From: Pararge aegeria
Lineage: Eukaryota > Arthropoda > Insecta > Lepidoptera > Nymphalidae
Reading direction: 5' to 3'
Assembly: GCF_905163445.1 (NCBI RefSeq)
Contig: NC_053196.1
Location: forward strand, 16,827,501 to 16,891,500
Length of the DNA stretch: 64,000 bases
Numbering within the stretch: the first letter of the stretch is position 1; every line of letters begins with the position of its first letter. The position numbers and the translations under genes were made by a program. Positions 22,640 through 33,029 of the stretch are shown one piece after another. Below the pieces are notes generated by a model. The model had not been told where the DNA came from, searched no databases, and was given only the letters and a program-made list of their open reading frames with translations.

Positions 22640-22770
22640 CTTATTAGTATGGATGGATGGATGGACTGAAGGCTTACCAGTAGGTAAGTAAAAAACCACC
22701 GCCTATAACCGGAACAACACTTCTTAGGGCATGCATTGCTGCTAAGCGGCAAAAATAAGCATTATGGTAG
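22640..22770 (+). repeat. Dispersed repeat D2
   Basis: Contains AAACCACCGCCTATAACC, TTAGGGCATGCATTGCTGC and GCGGCAAAAATAAGCATTAT. The same blocks recur at 24105, 34345, 42770, 61260 and 63761. Class unknown. Confidence 0.65.
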
Positions 22771-23364
22771 TAGTTAACTAGGCTCTGCTTCTACTTACAG
22801 TTAACCCACTACCAAAAGTGCATTGTAACTTACCACCGGGTAATACTGCAGAACTAACTTGAAGTGATAAATTCGAAAAAAAAAATGTCTTATATATTTA
22901 ATTAATTAATAAAATAGAGTTATAATTAAAATATCTCAATCGCGGTTCACTCGTAAATGCGTCAATAAATCCACGAAATAGGGTATTTATTCATTTTAAT
23001 TTGTATGCAGTAGAACTAGCTGGGAGCAATCAACTAGAAAGGTTCACGCTAAATTAGTTCAGCAAACTAGTTAACTAGGCTCTGCTTCTACTTACAGTTA
23101 ACCCACTACCAAAAGTGCATTGTAACTTACCACCGGGTAATACTGCAGAACTAACTTGAAGTGATAAATTCGAAAAAAAAAATGTCTTATATATTTAATT
23201 AATTAATAAAATAGAGTTATAATTAAAATATCTCAATCGCGGTTCACTCGTAAATGCGTCAATAAATCCACGAAATAGGGTATTTATTCATTTTAATTTG
23301 TATGCAGTAGAACTAGCTGGGAGCAATCAACTAGAAAGGTTCACGCTAAATTAGTTCAGCAAAC
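22771..23364. repeat. Exact 297-bp tandem duplication
   Basis: 22771-23067 and 23068-23364 read identically base for base, including a 10-A run. Each unit begins TAGTTAACTAGGCTCTGC and ends at AGTTCAGCAAAC. Exact identity means a recent duplication or an assembly artefact. Confidence 0.95.
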
Positions 23365-23434
23365 ACTCCACGCTAGTAAGCTGTTCAGTTGCACATTTAT
23401 CAGTACAAATCCCAACTTCAATACTTATAAACTA

Positions 23435-23625
23435 GATATTGCCCGCGACTGTGTTAGTAGCGGCGACCGTTTAGTTTCCCCGGCTAAAAAGTATCTTATG
23501 TCTGCCTCCAGGATGCAAGCCATATGTATGTAAAATGTAAATAGCGGCGACCGTTCACTTTCCCCGGCTAAAAAGTATCTTATGTCTGCCTCCAGGATGA
23601 AAGCCACCTTTATAAAAATGTTGTC
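23435..23625. repeat. 84-bp tandem repeat, two copies
   Basis: The block starting TAGCGGCGACCG at 23458 recurs at 23542 with few changes, including the CCCCGGCTAAAAAGTATCTT and ATGTCTGCCTCCAGGATG stretches. The period is a multiple of three, so a minus-strand frame stays open and repeats its residues, but I see no sign of a real protein. The block resembles the 3' part of D1. Confidence 0.8.
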
Positions 23626-23639
23626 AGCCATACAGGTAG

Positions 23640-24100
23640 GTCACTTTTTTGTTTTTTTTTCGCCAAACAGTTACTGTTTATTGAATTTGCTTGTTAGTTA
23701 CCTACGTTCGGTTTTATCTTTGCATAGATCTTGCATTCCACTTTCCAGATATGGATGGAGGATGCTTTGACCTAAGGTATCTTGGCCGGGGGATTTCAAA
23801 GCATAGCTGTACTCACTATCAGAGCTATAATGATCGTATAGAAGTTTTTCATAGATATAGACTGTATCCAGGAGATGGGCAATGGGCATAGGATCCTTTT
23901 ATCCCAGTTAAACTAACGATACCGGTGCAATCAAAAATGACCACGCAGATGAATTTGGCGACTATTTATAATGAAATAAAATATAATTTCGACAACTTTA
24001 TTGTACAGTTACTATTACGTATTACATAAGTTAATTTATCTAAAGATTATGTTAGCTTTATGTATTTTTCTATCTTTTGTTTTCATTTTCCTATGTATTA
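23640..24100. other. Unassigned DNA
   Basis: Both strands are open over short spans at 23690-23890. The peptides lack recognisable signatures. Confidence 0.35.
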
Positions 24101-24104
24101 AAAT

Positions 24105-24330
24105 AGTAGCAGTGCGTTTTGTGGCAGAGCCCGTCCGGGGAAGTACCGCTATATTCTGCCGCTAAGCAGCATTTATGCAAAGCTGTGTCCCGATGTAAAG
24201 GGCGTAGGTGCTAGTGTAGTTTCAGGCTCATGAGGCTTAACATACGCCTAAGGATGGTGGACACAGGGCGGCACGTTGCAGGACGACGTGTTCCTTGCAC
24301 GCGAAGTGTCAGCTGAGAGCCATCTGCTGT
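24105..24330 (-). repeat. Dispersed repeat D2, minus orientation
   Basis: Complement blocks CCGTCCGGGGAAGTACC, CTGCCGCTAAGCAGCATTTA, CATACGCCTAAGGATGG and CACGTTGCAGGACGACGTGT are in reversed D2 order. Confidence 0.7.
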
Positions 24331-24334
24331 CAAT

Positions 24335-25355
24335 TATTCCTATAACAAAGACTTCATTGCAAGCCCCAAACAGGGCGTAATATCTTATATTATATGTAAA
24401 CGAAAGCAATTAATTAATAAAATAATCATGCGGGAAAAACTGCGAGCAGAGTTTCAGCAGGTATAGGCATAAAATATTACTGCGGCTTTTTATCTATAAA
24501 AAGTAATTAACACCTCCATTAATGACCCAATTCTAGTCGCTGGCCACATGACTCTGGGAGATACCGTTTTAGAGCCTAGCGCCCTACATTCTATTCCAAT
24601 GGTGTTTGGCGAGCTCCACCCTTAGCCTTTTATTGTCGTAATAATGGACACAGGCCTGTTTAGGAGAGAGGGTTTTCCAGTAATATTATCATAACTTTTT
24701 ATTTGTACACCTGAAAAAAAACATGATGGCAACCTTGCGATTTTGAAAAAAGAAGAGTGGTTACAAATACATAAACTTATTAATACAACATGGGTACTTA
24801 TATTCTTGGAATAACACAACGATAGCGTGATTCCAGAGGGTGATCACGCCATCTGTTGACAGAAAAGGTAAACCACGCGAACATACATCATATGATTAAT
24901 TAATATAAAAAAATACTATTTACGATTAACTATTTATATTATTTTATATTACCCTACTATATTTATAACGATAGAATTTTATCTAAAGGTTGCTATATAA
25001 ATTGATTTGTTTATTAAATTTATAACTAATGTGTCATTTTGATACCAGTATAGTTGCACGTGAACAAAGATTCACGATAATGTGTAATCCTCTCTGGAGA
25101 TCTATATTTATATTTAACGCACTGACTAAGAACAATACACTAATAAACTCCGAGATACAAGTTCCAACAATAAATATAACAGGTTGGGGAGTTCCCGACA
25201 TCACGAGCCACTTAAACGGTAACGCGACGTTAACGAAAACCGAACTTTACCGAACTTCGGTTCATATATCAAGGGTTGTGTGTAATCGAGCTCAGATTTA
25301 TGTAATAAGTATAAATGTACACGCCGCATCGTTTAATACAGTAGTCATATAGAAG
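24335..25355. other. Unassigned AT-rich DNA
   Basis: A 107-codon plus-strand frame at 25029-25352 has no recognisable domain. It contains GAAAACCGAACTT and CCGAACTTCGGTTC, the latter a palindrome at 25250-25263. Confidence 0.35.
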
Positions 25356-25357
25356 TG

Positions 25358-25430
25358 TCTCGTAGGTGTAGTGGTTAGAATGTTTGACTTCGGATGGTAA
25401 GGTTCGATTCCCGGGTCTATCGTTCCGAAT
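25358..25430 (+). repeat. tRNA-like sequence (SINE head or tRNA pseudogene)
   Basis: Contains an A-box-like GGTGTAGTGGTTAGAATG and a B box GGTTCGATTCCC. The T-stem and acceptor stem do not pair, so it is not a working tRNA. Confidence 0.55.
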
Positions 25431-25589
25431 TATATTTTTTCTTTTTTGTAAACTCAAAGTTTGTTTTCCTATGTCCAGTTGAGCTGAGGAATACAAAGAT
25501 TTTGATATCCGATTGACTTTTCTAGAATGAAAACTATCCTATATCCATCTCCGAGATTCAGTTATCGTCATTATTTTATTCACATTACA

Positions 25590-25712
25590 GGCTGGTACAG
25601 GGCACGGGTTTCCTGTCGGAACAAGAAGGATTTAGTCTGTAGTCCACTACACTGTACGTGAACATTGTTAAACTTCATATGCTTTTGAGAAAACTATGGA
25701 AGCAGGCATGTA
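25590..25712 (-). mobile_element. SINE A fragment, minus orientation
   Basis: Complement blocks GGTACAGGGCACGGGTTTCC and TGTAGTCCACTACACTG match the SINE A 3' half. Confidence 0.55.
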
Positions 25713-25714
25713 GA

Positions 25715-26428
25715 GAAGCCAACGAGAGGGACATACCGTGGTGGTTTTTAGTTTAGGTATACAAGTCCAACATAGCCTCCGTCTTGCCCAATAGGTAGCA
25801 AAAGCTTTCTACCTATTCGACAAAAGAAGGCATGTAGATTGTAACGATATAGCGGAATATAACAGAAATTATTTAAATGAATGAAAACAACAATTAATAG
25901 TGAACGAGTGTATAGGTCACTTCAGACTGTCGTTCTTTTGTTCTGCAAGCTGGCATTCGTTCGTGGCCTTGGTTACGGCATGGTAACTATATAGATGTCT
26001 TCACGATATTTTTTATCACCGTTAAAACAAGTGATATTTGACCAAGCAAATGTAAGGCCGGTGAACTATGTACTTCCGAAAGTTACAATTTTGTACTTAG
26101 TGTAACAAACTCCTTTAGAGAAAAAACAATAACACTTTCACATTAATAATATGATCATGGAAATATGGAGGCTTTAAAGCTACGCTTGTGTACAGTTAGT
26201 TTCCAAAGTTATGCAATAATACATTAGCAAATACCCGACGCGCACGCAGCGGTTTAATGTTACATTTGCTCGCACAACAGGCGGAACGAGACAACTTGTC
26301 TGTTGGTTTTGACTTGCCAACTTACACTGTACACACGCATCGTAATGATCCACTTACAATTTGCCAACGTATACATACGGGTCGCTAATTGGTTTTGACT
26401 TTTTTGTTTTTTTTATTAAGTTAAAATT
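25715..26428. other. Unassigned DNA
   Basis: No gene or repeat recognised. Confidence 0.4.
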
Positions 26429-26430
26429 GT

Positions 26431-26720
26431 TCATCATCATCACCATCAACCTATTACAAGCCCACGACATGGTGCGGGTCTCTCAGAATGACAAGGGTTT
26501 AGGCCGTAGTCGCTGGCCAAGTGCGGATTGGTAGACTTCACATGCCGTTGAGAACATAATGGAGAACTCTCAGGCTCTCTCTCCTTCACCGTTTAAAGAA
26601 AATGATATTTAAATTGCTTAAATTAAAAATGCAATTTGCTTCGAAAAGTCAGTTGTACGTGCCGGGGCTCAAACTCAGCCGATATCTTACCTATTTTATC
26701 GCCGCTTCTCTAGGCTATCA
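26431..26720 (-). mobile_element. SINE A, near full length, minus orientation
   Basis: The tail reads CATCATCATCACCATCAAC at the left end. The complement of the body (GGCCAAGTGCGGATTGGTAG; GGAGAACTCTCAGGCTC) follows, and a B-box region (GTGCCGGGGCTCAAACTC) lies at the right. A good copy for defining the family. Confidence 0.8.
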
Positions 26721-26802
26721 TTTACACAATAAAAGAAATTATAAGTATATATTGCTTCTTCCTTCAATTAAAGGAAAAAATTCTACTAAAACTGATATAA
26801 AA

Positions 26803-27065
26803 GTAGTCAAAGTCAAAGTCAAAGTCAAAAATATATTTATTCAAGTAGGCCCACAGGTGGCACTTTTGATGCGTACATAAGAACCACACGGTAGTGAGAT
26901 AATGGCGATAACCACATTCGTAAACTTAAAACTAAAGCTACGAGGGTTCCAAACGCGTCCTGGTCTAAGAAGAAGCCCACAACAAACTTAGCCGGGTGTT
27001 TTTTTTTTGTTATCACCATCTCACAATGTCATTTTAAATTATTAGAAGAGCAACCTGGTTAGAGC
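26803..27065 (-). mobile_element. LINE-J 3' end, minus orientation, with intact tail
   Basis: The left end is a GTCAAA-repeat tail directly followed by the complement of AATAAATATATTTTTGAC. The whole 3' UTR follows as far as AGAGCAACCTGGTT. This is the clean 3' terminus of the family, comparable with 44790-45042. Confidence 0.85.
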
Positions 27066-27380
27066 AATAGTCAAGTATTGGATATTATGATAGTCAAGCT
27101 ATTTGCTGCAAAGAATTAATGGAAAAGGCATATTATGTTCTTTACCAGCTAGCCTGTTCAATCAGCTATTGATTGATTCCCAAAGAGTCGAAGATCCTAT
27201 TTTGATTATGGTTTGTTCGGTTTCATCTTGGCAACATTTTTTATTTCGCATTCTGCAAGGGGAAACGGAGAAATTTATATAACTTTTAACGGTAAGGTAC
27301 TCTTAGGTATTTAATCTCATTTAAAATATTGTGTTTATGTAGGTTTGAATTTGGTCATACAATTTTACTTTTGACTTTTT
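27066..27380. other. Unassigned DNA
   Basis: No gene or repeat recognised. Confidence 0.4.
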
Positions 27381-27435
27381 CAGAATAATTGACACAAGTA
27401 AATGTGAGGTATATTTACTTGTGTCAATTATTCTG
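27381..27435. repeat. 23-bp perfect hairpin, 9-base loop
   Basis: 27381-27403 is the exact reverse complement of 27413-27435. The arm core is ATAATTGACACAAGTAAAT. The flanks are unrelated. Confidence 0.95.
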
Positions 27436-27439
27436 CTAC

Positions 27440-28100
27440 TGCAGATATACTTCGGACATCTAATTATTTACCATCTGACGATTAACTTAGTCGTTTCGTA
27501 TTAAAGTATATAAAAAAAAATAGTATAATATTATAAAGCCAGACACATACATTATTATTTTCCAGTAATATTATTCCTAATCACCTGTAGTTAGCGCGTT
27601 TAATTTGGATCTGTAGATGTTAAAAGCTTACAACCTTATAACCAAAAGCCAGATAAACAGTATTAAATCTCACTAGTTTCAAACTCCAATGTAAAGATAC
27701 AGTTTACTCATAAAAAAAACGATGCGACCATAAACAAAATATTTGTCCGAGTATCATGCGGACGCGCTGGCATGATCGTGGTATGATTGTACCAATATTT
27801 CAGTGCCTACTTACAACTAACGAGACCCGTCGCCACGTACTTACGCTACTAACTGACTAACTTATATTGCGAAACTTCCCTGTAAATAACTGCTACCTGT
27901 TACAACTTTAGCTTAGTTTACACTGACTTATGGCCGTTGCTGTGTGTCTGATTTACCGAACAACTATAAATCATTTATTTGTATGAAATTGTTTGCGAGG
28001 GAGAAGTAAGAGCGTTTGCTTTCGAGATGTTTTACTCAAAGCCTAACAGGCTAACAGGCTTTAATATCTCTAACCGTTTACTCATATTTTTTTTATAGAT
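27440..28100. other. Unassigned DNA
   Basis: No gene or repeat recognised. Confidence 0.4.
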
Positions 28101-28104
28101 ATTA

Positions 28105-28305
28105 GAAATGTAGCCTAAGTCTATTGGTTAGCATATTCGAATGCAGAGCACGAGGTACTGCCCTTTGATACCCGGGTCGGGTCAATGAATAGTATTGGGT
28201 TTTTCTGCGCCTGGTCTTTTCCCATTGGAGCTATCGTCCCATCCGACTATGAGAGTGAGGGAATAGGGAGTGCCACTGTCTTTGCGCACAGCTCAAACCT
28301 GTAAT
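28105..28305 (+). mobile_element. SINE F, 5' portion
   Basis: A tRNA-like head (CTAAGTCTATTGGTTAGC; TGATACCCGGGTCGGGTC) is followed by TTTTTCTGCGCCTGGTCTTT, GACTATGAGAGTGAGGGAAT and TCTTTGCGCACAGCTC. The likely 3' remainder (ATCTCTCTGGAGATCGACCG) appears at 28914-28975 after intervening sequence. A second, fuller copy is at 57800. Confidence 0.65.
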
Positions 28306-28309
28306 TATT

Positions 28310-28756
28310 TAAATAATTTTGACCATATTGCAATGTGAAGATGAAGCTCCATCAGGACACAGGGCAGCAATTTGTAGGACAAGCTTGCATGCCCCACGAA
28401 GTGTTGTTCTTTTTAAAGGCAATGTTTTTCCACGAACTATCACGTTGGACATGTGGCGGTCACATTACCTACTCGTGACTAGATGGCGCCACAAAAATCC
28501 TGCAACGCGCGAGCGATGTTTTCACAAATAATTACCATAAAAACAATTTCCAAAAGTGGACGGACTTCGGCCCCGAGCCAAAACGCCCGCTCTGAGGAAG
28601 ATCTTCTTATTAGTACGGTCAAGCACACGACCAGAGGTCCCGTACAGACATCTGCTTGGTCCGCCAAAATTATTATTAAAAAAGACACACACACACACAC
28701 GTGGGGATGGTCGTTGGGGTCTGAAGGTGCTGGAATAGCAGCCCCACGCCGGTAAG
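28310..28756. other. Unassigned segment with CA repeat
   Basis: Several frames are open on both strands across 28480-28800, which reflects low stop density rather than a gene. A short CA microsatellite lies near 28682-28700. 28330-28450 may hold a D2-like piece (AGGACACAGGGCAGCA). Confidence 0.4.
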
Positions 28757-28916
28757 CGCAGCGTTGGTCGACCCCCAACGAGATGGACAGACGACATTAA
28801 GTGTGTTGTTGGTAGCCAATGGACCCAAGCGGCACAAAATCGAAATCGTGGAATTAGGAACTCCCTACAAAAGACCTATGTCCAGCAGTCTACCGGTTTA
28901 TATGATGATGATGAGA
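28757..28916 (+). mobile_element. RTE-type LINE 3' end
   Basis: With two frame changes it reads as the RTE C-terminus: a R.RWTDDIK-like block, VVGSQWTQAAQNRNR and YVQQS. It ends TCTACCGGTTTATATGATGA with a short GAT tail. RTE elements are known to end in such simple repeats. Confidence 0.65.
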
Positions 28917-28980
28917 TCTCTCTGGAGATCGACCGCCGTGGCTAAACTCGGCAAGGGAGGCTAATAGAGATAGACGAGAT
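28917..28980 (+). mobile_element. SINE F, 3' remainder
   Basis: TCTGGAGATCGACCGCCGTG and the following GGCTAAACTCGG match the distal SINE F block. Separation from 28305 suggests interruption by the intervening RTE sequence. Confidence 0.45.
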
Positions 28981-28984
28981 AAAA

Positions 28985-29335
28985 GGTAAATAAGTCTCAC
29001 GTAGCGTGTATTCTAGCCCTATAAAGATGCAAAAATCAGGACATAGAAAACGCTACAATTTTTCGGTGCGAGGTTGCCATAGTACCCTGGGAACCTAATC
29101 AATCTAGCGAGCATTGTACTCGCTAAATTTATTTTCTTTCTTTTAGCTTTTGTTGTACTACGTCAGTAACTGTTCTGTTTTGCTACGGTATACCTCATTT
29201 ATTTTATACGTTCAAAAACAGACGAAGGTTCTGAGATCAGTTGTAGTTTTTTTTTGTTACCTCAGAAATTTGTAAGTTATTTTAATTCTCATTGGCTCAT
29301 ATAACTTCTGTGCTTTGATGAACCTCTGCATCAAA
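28985..29335. other. Unassigned DNA
   Basis: No gene or repeat recognised. Confidence 0.4.
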
Positions 29336-29337
29336 AT

Positions 29338-29366
29338 AATATAATAATAATAATAATAATAATAAA
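29338..29366. repeat. (AAT)n microsatellite
   Basis: About nine AAT units, followed by AAAGTTTTATTTAC. This pattern suggests the tail of a minus-orientation LINE 3' end. Confidence 0.8.
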
Positions 29367-29529
29367 GTTTTATTTACATCCCTTACAATTAAGTACCTTA
29401 CTGGATTGATATAATAGAGTTAAATACAATTTTTCTTAATCCAAATTTCTTATTTTCTATTTATAATGTTTTCTTAACTAAGTAATATATTGCCTTCATT
29501 ACACTTATACTATCTTATTTAGAACATTT

Positions 29530-29615
29530 ATGTAAGGATGTCTTACCCACAACTTTCGCGATGTCGTCCTTCCATCTTTTCAGTGGCCTACCGGGTCTTC
29601 TCTTCCAATCCATCA
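29530..29615 (-). pseudogene. RTE-type LINE C-terminal fragment, minus strand
   Basis: On the minus strand it reads RRPGRPLKRWKDDIAKVVGK, the conserved RTE distal motif (GRP..RW.DDI). About 28 residues only. Confidence 0.65.
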
Positions 29616-29664
29616 TCTCTCTGCATCAAAGCAAAAGAATAACTGCAAATCATACTATGTATGT

Positions 29665-29950
29665 TACAGCTGTGCTCTTACAAATGGAAGTCCCAAAATT
29701 ATAATTTCTGAATTACCTACCTTTGTTCTCACCTGGTGGGAGACGTCGGCTGTGGTTTTTTAACCAATCTACGGACAAAGATTTGCTGCCAAGTGATTAA
29801 GCATTCCGTTATACGATGCTTCATTGTAACCGATTAGGGTTATGGGTGTGATAAAACTGGACTACCTCTAAAAGGTTAGCCCGCTCCCATTTTAGGCTGT
29901 ATCATCATTTACTAGCAGGTGAGATTGCAATAAAATAAGTTGTAGTGGAT
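29665..29950 (+). mobile_element. SINE B copy
   Basis: Contains CTCTTACAAATGGAAGTCCC, CACCTGGTGGGAGACGTCGG, GACAAAGATTTGCTGCCAAG and the tail ATCATCATTTACTAGCAGGT. Confidence 0.75.
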
Positions 29951-30800
29951 TAAAATGCTATCCCATCATATTATAATTCTTTTACCATTAACCACAAAGC
30001 TTAAATCATGCTCCTGATTCTGAAAATGTAATGCGTTTTAAAAAATGTAAACAGATATTAGAAATGTAGGTTATTTTTCTAAGTAATTAGTATTACATGT
30101 ATGGTGTGTTAGATGAAACATTTTTATTAAATATTAGAATAGCATAAATGTATATGTTTCCATTAACATTATTAACACACGGGTCAGAAACGACGTGGTG
30201 TTATAAGTTTGACATGTGTTTGCGTGTGTGCGTGCGTGCGTGCACGCGTGAATGCGTATATGTTAGGATATGTGTGTGTTGTATCGTGTATTATTGATAT
30301 GTGTGTATTATTTCCTAAACGAATGAAGCAATTTTCATAACTCTCTCAACATTGGTATCAAATAAAACGTTTAATTCTGAAAGTATGAATTATTAAACTG
30401 CCCCCGCCGTAAATCGACCCAGGACCTCTCTCATATATGGCCAAGGCGTCACTGCGTCCATGGAGGTATTACAAATATAGTATGGTATATGGTTTAAGAA
30501 GGTTGGATGCATATGTCCCGACGCCGATAACAGCGATAAAGTTTACAAAATGTCCTCTCCGGGGGAGCTGCTCGCAGTGCAGAGAGTCCTCGGCGAGAGG
30601 CGTGAAGTTGATCACGGAGCCGACACAATGACGCGATACTGGAGTTATGGAATAAATCACCTCGAGTTGCGGGAAATTGCTGACTTGCGCCCGCCGCCGG
30701 CTAGGGGTGTCACATGTTATCGATACTACGTGTACCATTGAATGAACGGACAAATAAATAGGTTTAAATTTTTCATTTTCTTTTATAAAACTACAAGTTG
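29951..30800. other. Unassigned DNA with GTGC-rich simple repeat
   Basis: Simple GTGC/GTGT repeats lie at 30218-30250. The stretch 30390-30460 looks like an antisense tRNA-like head (a complement B box near CGTAAATCGACCCAGG). 30430-30750 is GC-richer and open on several frames, with no domain signature. Confidence 0.35.
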
Positions 30801-30802
30801 AT

Positions 30803-30935
30803 AGAAGAGGCGGTGATAGTACAGTGGGTAGGAGATCGACTACACTTTCGAGGGGCCGAGTTCGAATCCCAGCACCTTTAACTTTTTTAAGTTATGTGCG
30901 CTTTAAGTAATTAAATATATTGGATAGAAGCAGGC
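30803..30935 (+). mobile_element. SINE A head fragment
   Basis: GCGGTGATAGTACAGTGGGT (A box) and GAGTTCGAATCCCAGCAC (B box) are well preserved. The 3' half is missing. Confidence 0.75.
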
Positions 30936-30937
30936 GT

Positions 30938-31045
30938 TCCTTTGCGGAAATCCATAATATATTATGAAAATTAAGCTTAATTTGCTATACATCGCGAACA
31001 GCAGCAGAATCTGTATGGTGTAATTTATGTGTTACTTTGTTACTA
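30938..31045 (+). repeat. Dispersed repeat F
   Basis: Contains ATTATGAAAATTAAGCTTAA and TTTGCTATACATCGCGAAC. It shares blocks with 35945-36230, 39405-39515 and 41490-41765. Confidence 0.6.
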
Positions 31046-31290
31046 TGTCCTTTTTGACATCGATGAATTTGCATCGGTATTTGGCAGCCCTAGCCGCCGC
31101 GTCATCTAATTTCCGCGGCCCCTTGGAGCCCGACGAATGCGTTGTCAAACTGTGCGATGCATACAGCTAGCGCGGCGTATGCACAGTGCGGCGTGGAAGT
31201 AAAATTGAGTTTCAAGAGTTAAAGCCTCGTGACCTCGCTACTCACTGGCGACTGGTTATTGCCTGTAACAGGTATTGCGAATATACTAAT
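31046..31290. other. GC-rich single-copy island
   Basis: Contains GCCCTAGCCGCCGCGTCATC and CGCGGCCCCTTGGAGCCCG amid AT-rich DNA. It has no repeat similarity in the window and no long frame. Candidate regulatory element. Confidence 0.3.
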
Positions 31291-31319
31291 TTTCTCACGT
31301 TAGCTATACTTTATTTATT

Positions 31320-31560
31320 ACTTACTTAGTCTTTGACTGCTATCTTACCAGATGCCTTGTAATGTGGACCGCTTCAGGTGATGCACTTCGATCCTCCAGG
31401 ATCTTTTGTGCTCAAAACCAGACCAGATGCCTTGCTTTGGTGTAGTCTAAACCGTATAGCAATTTTATATAAACTGAACTTTTGTAGTCAGGTAACTAGT
31501 CACAGCTGAAGACTGCAAACGGACTAGACCAAAGAAAATTCAGAAATCATAAATTCCCAA
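31320..31560 (-). mobile_element. SINE B, minus orientation, diverged
   Basis: Complement blocks include CTTTGACTGCTATCTTACCA, GGTAACTAGTCACAGCTGAA and AAAGAAAATTCAGAAAT. Confidence 0.55.
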
Positions 31561-31564
31561 ATCA

Positions 31565-32040
31565 TCTCCACTTCAAAGCGTTAGTAATATTAAAGAATAA
31601 AAAAAATATGAAAGAAGAAAAAACCTCTTTTCTTTATTACACTAATGATCGCCTTAATCTTATAATGCCTAGTGGTTTAGGTGATTCCTAGAGAAAAGAA
31701 AACGTTTCACGAACTGTTATATGATTTTTAAAGACGTTAGGTGCCATCTAAAGTTACCAAACCGATTCGGCGGATCGTAAAGTTTAGAAGACTCGTAAAC
31801 TGACACTTGACCGACGAAAAAAATATAAATTCATTATTTTTTTTAATAACCTTAAATCCATTATAAAAATGGAAAATATGATAATATAAACACAAAATAC
31901 CACACCTTGTGGCAAGAACCATATACAAGTTAGGTTGTATAAGTTGCCTAGTGAAAATCTATCGATGAAAGGTAAATGTATGCCTAGGAATCTTATTTTG
32001 ATTAAGCGTTACTTACTCACTGCCTTATCCGACGTTAGTG
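31565..32040. other. Unassigned AT-rich DNA
   Basis: No gene or repeat recognised. Confidence 0.4.
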
Positions 32041-32044
32041 AAAA

Positions 32045-32300
32045 TGCTCATAAGAGTTAGCCTTTGACTGCAATCTCAAGTGGTGATAAGTTATAACGCA
32101 AATGGTAGCAGTTAATTTTGATAAGGGCATGGCCGTTATATTAAAGCTTACATAATGATGATTACCAACCACGACTCGGCCTCCAGCCACTCCGGACAAG
32201 AGTATATTCTAAATATAAATTCCTATATTGCCACCGCAAATCAAACCTGGGATTTCCCACTTAAGAACACAACGCTTACCACTGAGTCAGTAAGGGTGTC
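32045..32300 (-). mobile_element. SINE B, minus orientation
   Basis: Complement blocks TAGCCTTTGACTGCAATCTC and AACCACGACTCGGCCTCC are followed by the antisense B-box region (AAATCAAACCTGGGATTTCC). Confidence 0.6.
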
Positions 32301-32439
32301 GTCTCTTTATTCAAACTGCCTCTCAAAAAAACCCCTCATAATATGTTATGCGGCTCTCAACTACCTGGCACCTGGTACGGTGGCACCTATTCAGAGTAGA
32401 ACTTTTGACTGCCTCTGAAACCATGCAAAAGATTGTACT

Positions 32440-32725
32440 ATAAAAATGGCTTTTACTAGTCTCCAGTCATCCAGTCTTTAGAGAACCCGAGCGCTGTGTG
32501 AAATGACCCCACTTTAAAGCTTTAGCAGAGGCTGAAAGTAAGCTTAAATGAATGCTAATGCTATAATATCATTAATTAGAGGCAAATGGAGGCTTCGGGC
32601 AGTCGCCGGCGCTTATTGCACTTTGCAATTACAAAGGCTGTTTATGTTAATTCTGTGACACCCGTTAAATCCTTCTTTAAAGGAAATAAAAGTCATAAAA
32701 CTTTAAAAAAGGAAATTTCGAATCG
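32440..32725. other. Non-repetitive island, possible conserved non-coding DNA
   Basis: Contains CATTAATTAGAGGC (a homeodomain-type TAATTA core), GGCAGTCGCCGGCGCTTATT and CACTTTGCAATTACAAAGGC. No open frame. Enhancer-like composition, unproven. Confidence 0.3.
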
Positions 32726-32789
32726 GCAGGAGCTAATATGTTAAAAGTCTCTGCTTTATACTGATTTAAATTAACTCCCTCTTTGGTTT

Positions 32790-32862
32790 TTTGGTTAAGA
32801 TGTTTGACTTTCGCTTACAAGAATCTTAGTTCGATTGCCAGGTCGGGTCAAAAATGTATTGA
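32790..32862 (+). repeat. tRNA-like SINE head
   Basis: Contains GGTTAAGATGTTTGACTTTC and TAGTTCGATTGCCAGGTCGG. No body identified. Confidence 0.4.
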
Positions 32863-33029
32863 CAAAATTGTTAGTTTACTAAATAACGTTGCCAAAGCTA
32901 ACTGTCTAACCTAAACACATTCTCCAAAGTATAAGTAAAAAGCCATATCAGAGGATAATATGCGTTAACTCAAAAACTAATGCTAGAAAGGTTCAACAGT
33001 CAATTATTACTTGGTGAAGTTAGAGCAAT

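Noticed and set aside
25029..25352. 107-codon plus-strand open frame
   Set aside because: No domain. Composition follows AT-rich background.
25358..25430. Possible tRNA gene
   Set aside because: A- and B-box-like sequences are present, but the acceptor and T stems do not pair. The same applies to the other tRNA-like heads, which belong to SINEs.
28479..28797. Several overlapping frames on both strands
   Set aside because: Low stop density over a CA repeat and an RTE remnant. None has a domain.
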